Below, one piece after another: positions 60,826 to 64,000 of a stretch of DNA of 64,000 nt. The stretch lies in contig NZ_JAPEMT010000003.1 in the NCBI RefSeq assembly GCF_026342435.1, positions 992,001 to 1,056,000 on the forward strand, in the 5' to 3' direction. Each line of letters starts with the position of its first letter. The first letter of the stretch is position 1. The notes beneath the pieces were generated by a model that saw only the letters and a program-made list of their open reading frames with translations, was not told the DNA's origin and ran no database searches. The stretch comes from Streptomyces sp. NBC_00237. GTDB taxonomy: Bacteria > Actinomycetota > Actinomycetes > Streptomycetales > Streptomycetaceae. A program made the translations under genes and the position numbers.

Positions 60826-60945
60826 GCGATCTTGCCAGCAAGCCGTACAGACACACCATCACAACCCGGCGAACCTACGCGGTCACAGCACTAGAGCCGG
60901 ACTTCGCAGGTCACCGTTTCAGGTCTTGTGACTGGGGCCGACCGG

Positions 60946-61329
60946 CTACGGGGCTGCCTCGCGGAAGAGGGTCAGGAGGGCGTGCGCCTGCGGGGCACCC
61001 GCGTCGAAAAACTGCGTGGCCAGTGCGGGTGGCACGGCGGTTCCATGCATGCGGACTTCATGACATCTGAAGCAGAACGCCGCCTCGAACAGCGCCAGGT
61101 CGAGAGTGTCCGCGTACGCCCGGATGCTCCAGCCCGGCGAAAAGCCGCAGCGGTGCTGCTCGCTGCCGGGCAAGCTCTCGATCAGGGCCAGGACGCTGTC
61201 TGCCTCGCTCCCGATCCAGTGGGCACCCGCCCTGCCGGGATATGGGGCGCCCCGCATTGTCGGGAGTTCGGAGATCCTTACGACCTCCAGCAAGACGGCG
61301 GTGGCTACGGCTTCGGCGGGGAGCTGCAT
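60946..61329 (-). CDS. Streptomyces hypothetical protein
   Basis: A 127-residue protein from ATG 61329: LLEVVRISELPTMRGAPYPG, HWIGSEADSVLALIESLPG, EQHRCGFSPGWSIRAY and EAAFCFRCHEVRMHG. I recognise the pattern from Streptomyces hypotheticals but know no function. The CFRCH motif suggests metal binding. The frame runs on upstream to 61455, but that part belongs to the inverted repeat arm. It starts about 20 bp from the inverted-repeat edge, so its upstream region may have been replaced by the rearrangement. Confidence 0.65.
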   Translation of the reverse strand: MQLPAEAVATAVLLEVVRISELPTMRGAPYPGRAGAHWIGSEADSVLALIESLPGSEQHRCGFSPGWSIRAYADTLDLALFEAAFCFRCHEVRMHGTAVPPALATQFFDAGAPQAHALLTLFREAAP

Positions 61330-61350
61330 GTGCGTAGTCTGCCCGCGCCC

Positions 61351-61693
61351 AGTACCCGCGGACGCGGCGTCTCCTCCGCCCTGCTGGGACCCCGTCTGGC
61401 AGAGTGTGACCGCGACCGCGACCGCAGCGCAGCTGGAGACCGGCAACGCCTCCAACGTGCCCCTTTACGAACGGTACGGGTTCACACCTGACCACGGTGC
61501 TGTCCACCGCGGGCCCGAGCGTGCGGGTCATGGACCGCGCCCCCGCTGGGACCCGCGTGGGGTCGTGATCATCCGGTCATAAGTATGACGTCGTTGACCC
61601 AGAGACGGCGGGCCAGGGGCCGGACTCCTCGGTCATCTCTCGACACTGACGGCCACCACGTCGGCGTGTCTTCTTTTCCGGCTGGCTGACAGC
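61351..61693 (-). repeat. Long inverted repeat, right arm
   Basis: Reverse-complement copy of 41667-42008. It contains a GNAT C-terminal fragment (AAQLETGNASNVPLYERYGF, read in the plus direction) carrying a one-base insertion after this block that shifts its frame relative to the left arm. The flanking sequences differ from those of the left arm. Confidence 0.9.
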
Positions 61694-61858
61694 ACCCCTT
61701 AACTTCGCGGCATTGCACGATCAAGGGGAAGGTTCACCATCCGGATGGACAACACGGCGGACTGACGGCAGCTGAGTAGGCGAGCTCACCCAGTACCAAG
61801 ACCCGGGGAAGCGGCCCTGCTTCCCACTCTCCTGAGCCTCTGAGGGATCCTTGCCCAC

Positions 61859-62392
61859 GTGCTTACAGTGCAGATGAACGATGCGGCAGCGGCCCTCCTC
61901 GGCCCGTGGACAGGACTCGCACCCACACAGCCACCACGGGAACTGACAGCTGGCCTCCGTGATCTCGTAGCCAACGGCATCACTCTCCATGGGGACGCGG
62001 TGGTGCTGACCAATACCGCCCGTCACCTGCGTGACACCGGACCCGGAGGCTTCATCGACCTCACCGCGTGGGAGTGCAGCGTCAACAGCTTCCACCTTGA
62101 GGACTACGTGCCCGTGACCGTCGACGTCCTGGATGATGGCGAGCCTGTCATCGCCGAGGCCGATCAACGGCTCCTACTGGCCCAGGGCCTTACGCTGGCC
62201 TTGCACATCTGCCGTCTCGGCCGTTCAGTTGAACCCCCACTCCAGATCCGATGCATCGTCAGCGCGGGTACCACCAATGGGACCTTCCGATTCCACCGCA
62301 TCCGAGCTGGTCAGCAAGGGCACCATCCGGACCTGGACAGGTACACGCTGGAGAAGATGATCGTCATCGACACGGGCTCTCCGAGTTCCTGA
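61859..62392 (+). CDS. Hypothetical protein
   Basis: A 177-residue soluble protein. It contains ELTAGLRDLVANGITLHGDA, GGFIDLTAWECSVNSFHLED and YVPVTVDVLDDGEPVIAEAD, then LAQGLTLALHICRLGRSVEP. It has no signal peptide or membrane segment and no family I can name. The GTG at 61859, the GTG at 61868 and the ATG at 61874 are in the same frame; none has a strong ribosome site. Slightly lower GC than its neighbours. Confidence 0.55.
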   Translation: MLTVQMNDAAAALLGPWTGLAPTQPPRELTAGLRDLVANGITLHGDAVVLTNTARHLRDTGPGGFIDLTAWECSVNSFHLEDYVPVTVDVLDDGEPVIAEADQRLLLAQGLTLALHICRLGRSVEPPLQIRCIVSAGTTNGTFRFHRIRAGQQGHHPDLDRYTLEKMIVIDTGSPSS

Positions 62393-62632
62393 CTCGACCC
62401 AGCAGAGCCTCCCGATCCTCCAGCCGCATCCGCCCAGCACTACGAACAGTCACCAGCGGGCTTCCTACGGCAGTGAATACGCGACAGTTGATTACGCGAG
62501 CCCACCAGTACCGAGGCCGTACGAGAACGAAGTCCCGGAGCTGGAGGAGGTGGGCCGGGGCGGGCCGTCACGGCTTTTGCCTCCCGCCCCGGAGCTCGGT
62601 CGGTTGAGGCTACAGCGGGTGCCGTACGGTCC

Positions 62633-63997
62633 TCACCGGTGGTGGGCGAGGAAGAGGCGCGCGTGTTCGTCGAGTTCGGCCGCTACCCGTACGCCGCGGG
62701 ACCGGTACGGGCGCAGGTCTGAGCGCAGGGTCCGGACGGCTTTGAGGGTGCGGGTGGACTTCACCCCGGCCATGGTGTCGATCGCCCGGCCCCAGGTGGT
62801 GCACGCCTGCTCGATCTGCCCCTGCTTGGCCTCGGCGACCAGGTCGAGCGCGATGATCCGCGCGTATGTCGCCCCCGGGCGGCTCGCGGCGGCGGTCGCG
62901 TAACTGCGCGCGGAGTTACCGGGATCACCGAGCGTCTCGAAGACTTTCGCGCTGCGACTGTGAACGGTGGCGGCGGGCGGGCCCCACACCAGCGCCCAGA
63001 ACGGGACATCGTCGTCGGCGCCTGCCACAAGCGCTGCGTGGGCACGGTCGACGTCAGTGAGGGCCTGGGGAACCTGGCCGGTCTTGGCGAGGGCGTGCGC
63101 GTGGGTGATGGCGAACAGCGCCTCGACCTGGGAGCCGACCCGCCCCTTGGCGCGGTCCCAGCCGGTCTCGGCGAGCGCGAGGCAGTGCTCGGGCCGGTGC
63201 AGCTTCAGGCCCTGCTGGGACATGGTCCGCATCACGAACCCGTCCTGGCCGGGGATGCCGGAGGCGCGTGCGAGCGCCAGCGACTGGACGTAATACCTCT
63301 GCGCCAGCCCCTGTTCACCACTGTCGTACGCCTTCCAGCCCGCCAGGTGAGCGCCGGCCGAGGCGACGGACAGCGCCTCGGCGCGGATCTCTTCACTGGC
63401 GAAGCGGCCCCGGCACAAGTCCGCGATGTCGGTGACCAGGTACTGCACGAACGCGGAGCGGCCATGCTGCCCCCCGTGGCGCTCGTCCATGTCCATGAAG
63501 AGCTTCACCATGTCGCGCACGGCCGCGACGTCGGCGTGCCCGGCGACGGCGCCGCCGCTGACGGTGCGGGTACGGGCGGCAGCTTCCTGCACGCTCTCCA
63601 GCGGCAGCGTCGCGGCAGCCATGGAGTAGGCGGAGGCGGCGAGGAAACGGCGTCGGTTCACGTCTGCGCTCCCGATGGCGGTCAGCGTCTCGATCGGATC
63701 GAAATCCAGCGTCAGACCGATGCTTTCATCTTCACCACCCGTCGGGGAACCGAGTCCGAGATCTTCGCGGGTGATCCGGCGGCCCAGGCGCCGGGAGAGC
63801 GCCTCGGCCAGGTACCCGGGGGTCTGGCCGGTCGGCGTCGCGCCGAGGGTCCAGTGATGGACAGCCGACTTGTTCGTCCCCAGCCGCTGGCCGCTCTCCG
63901 ACGCGATGGCCCTCACGGCCCGCGCGACGCCGTCGTACGGCAGCCCGGACTCGTCGATCAGCTTCTTGAGCTGGTAGTTCGCAGTGCGCTGGGTCAT
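62633..63997 (-). CDS. Streptomyces HTH/TPR-type regulatory protein
   Basis: A 454-residue protein starting MTQRTANYQLKKLIDESG. The N-terminal 90 residues form a degenerate helix-turn-helix (YDGVARAVRAIASESGQRL, KSAVHHWTLGATPTGQTPG, YLAEALSRRLGRRITREDLG), widespread in Streptomyces regulators. A short spacer with a RRRFLAASAYSMAAATLPLE twin-Arg-like stretch follows, then a helical TPR-like domain to the end (RYYVQSLALARASGIPGQDG, ALTDVDRAHAALVAGADDDV). Such proteins are annotated as transcriptional regulators or sporulation-associated, without known ligands. It is complete, ending with HARLFLAHHR. Confidence 0.8.
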   Translation of the reverse strand: MTQRTANYQLKKLIDESGLPYDGVARAVRAIASESGQRLGTNKSAVHHWTLGATPTGQTPGYLAEALSRRLGRRITREDLGLGSPTGGEDESIGLTLDFDPIETLTAIGSADVNRRRFLAASAYSMAAATLPLESVQEAAARTRTVSGGAVAGHADVAAVRDMVKLFMDMDERHGGQHGRSAFVQYLVTDIADLCRGRFASEEIRAEALSVASAGAHLAGWKAYDSGEQGLAQRYYVQSLALARASGIPGQDGFVMRTMSQQGLKLHRPEHCLALAETGWDRAKGRVGSQVEALFAITHAHALAKTGQVPQALTDVDRAHAALVAGADDDVPFWALVWGPPAATVHSRSAKVFETLGDPGNSARSYATAAASRPGATYARIIALDLVAEAKQGQIEQACTTWGRAIDTMAGVKSTRTLKAVRTLRSDLRPYRSRGVRVAAELDEHARLFLAHHR

Positions 63998-64000
63998 AGC

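Larger units (their letters stand above)
59186..60891 (+). mobile_element. IS630-like transposon with a VOC passenger gene
   Basis: A 1,706-bp element with terminal inverted repeats of about 30 bp and one mismatch (left end GTGCTGTGACCGCATAGG; right end is its complement). TA target duplications lie at 59184-59185 and 60892-60893. It contains an intact transposase on the plus strand and a VOC-superfamily gene on the minus strand, converging. Ordinary IS630 elements are about 1.1 kb, so the 0.5-kb extra is the passenger. Confidence 0.92.

Noticed and set aside
1..64000. tRNA, rRNA or CRISPR array
   Set aside because: I looked for tRNA-like cloverleaf and TTCGAAT/CCA patterns and for regularly spaced short repeats and saw none; a tRNAscan or CRISPR search would be decisive.

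Overview
The window is high-GC actinobacterial DNA and almost certainly Streptomyces. GTG starts, overlapping stop/start codons, rare TTA codons, an ECF sigma operon, a large hybrid NRPS-PKS cluster and many decayed insertion sequences all point that way. It reads like an accessory region, for example near a linear chromosome arm or on a plasmid, not a housekeeping core.

Region 1 (1-8.4 kb) is mixed. It holds a small gene broken by an in-frame amber codon, a chloramphenicol-phosphotransferase-like kinase, a decayed ISKra4-type transposase, an acetolactate-synthase-like ThDP enzyme followed by an FMN glutamate-synthase-like protein, the C-terminal stump of a glycine/sarcosine-type methyltransferase, and a secreted trypsin-like protease that looks mutated.

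Region 2 (8.45-34.24 kb) is a compact one-direction biosynthetic gene cluster in which almost every gene overlaps or abuts the next. Four genes look like precursor supply: an EPSP-synthase (AroA) homologue with an altered PEP loop, a class III aminotransferase, a two-[4Fe-4S] FrhB/FdhB-like reductase and a zinc-type dehydrogenase. Assembly-line genes follow: an A-T protein, a KS-AT-KR-ACP module, a luciferase-like monooxygenase, a free condensation-type protein with a damaged HHxxxDG motif, two KAS III-like proteins, a free carrier protein and an A-T-C NRPS. An MFS exporter, an FMN alpha-hydroxy-acid oxidase, a secreted S15 (CocE/X-Pro peptidase) hydrolase and a double-GNAT protein complete it. 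I see no thioesterase, no phosphopantetheinyl transferase and no pathway regulator, but the first three genes each carry a TTA codon, which suggests bldA control. I cannot match this set to a known product. My reading is a short hybrid peptide-polyketide built on an unusual, possibly shikimate-like amino acid.

Region 3 (34.3-51.6 kb) is a patchwork: a secreted SGNH hydrolase with a Pro/Thr linker and a collagen-adhesin-like domain, pieces of a CpaF/TadA ATPase in permuted order between 32-bp direct repeats, an intact IS701-family element, an MBL-fold hydrolase, a GNAT gene broken by an 86-bp tandem duplication, several small hypothetical genes, an ECF sigma factor with its membrane partner, a cold-shock protein and an IS630 element.

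Region 4 (52.1-56.6 kb) is a secreted RHS/YD-repeat protein with a short variable C-terminal tail. It is followed by a strong terminator hairpin and four tiny ORFs with good Shine-Dalgarno sequences, three of them predicted single-pass membrane peptides. This is a candidate polymorphic-toxin locus.

Region 5 (56.6-64 kb) is an insertion-sequence graveyard: IS5, integrase, IS3 and IS630 fragments. It includes an intact IS630-like transposon carrying a VOC/glyoxalase passenger gene inside its inverted repeats. A roughly 340-bp inverted repeat (41.67-42.01 and 61.35-61.69 kb) brackets regions 3-5. The window ends with a regulator-like protein.
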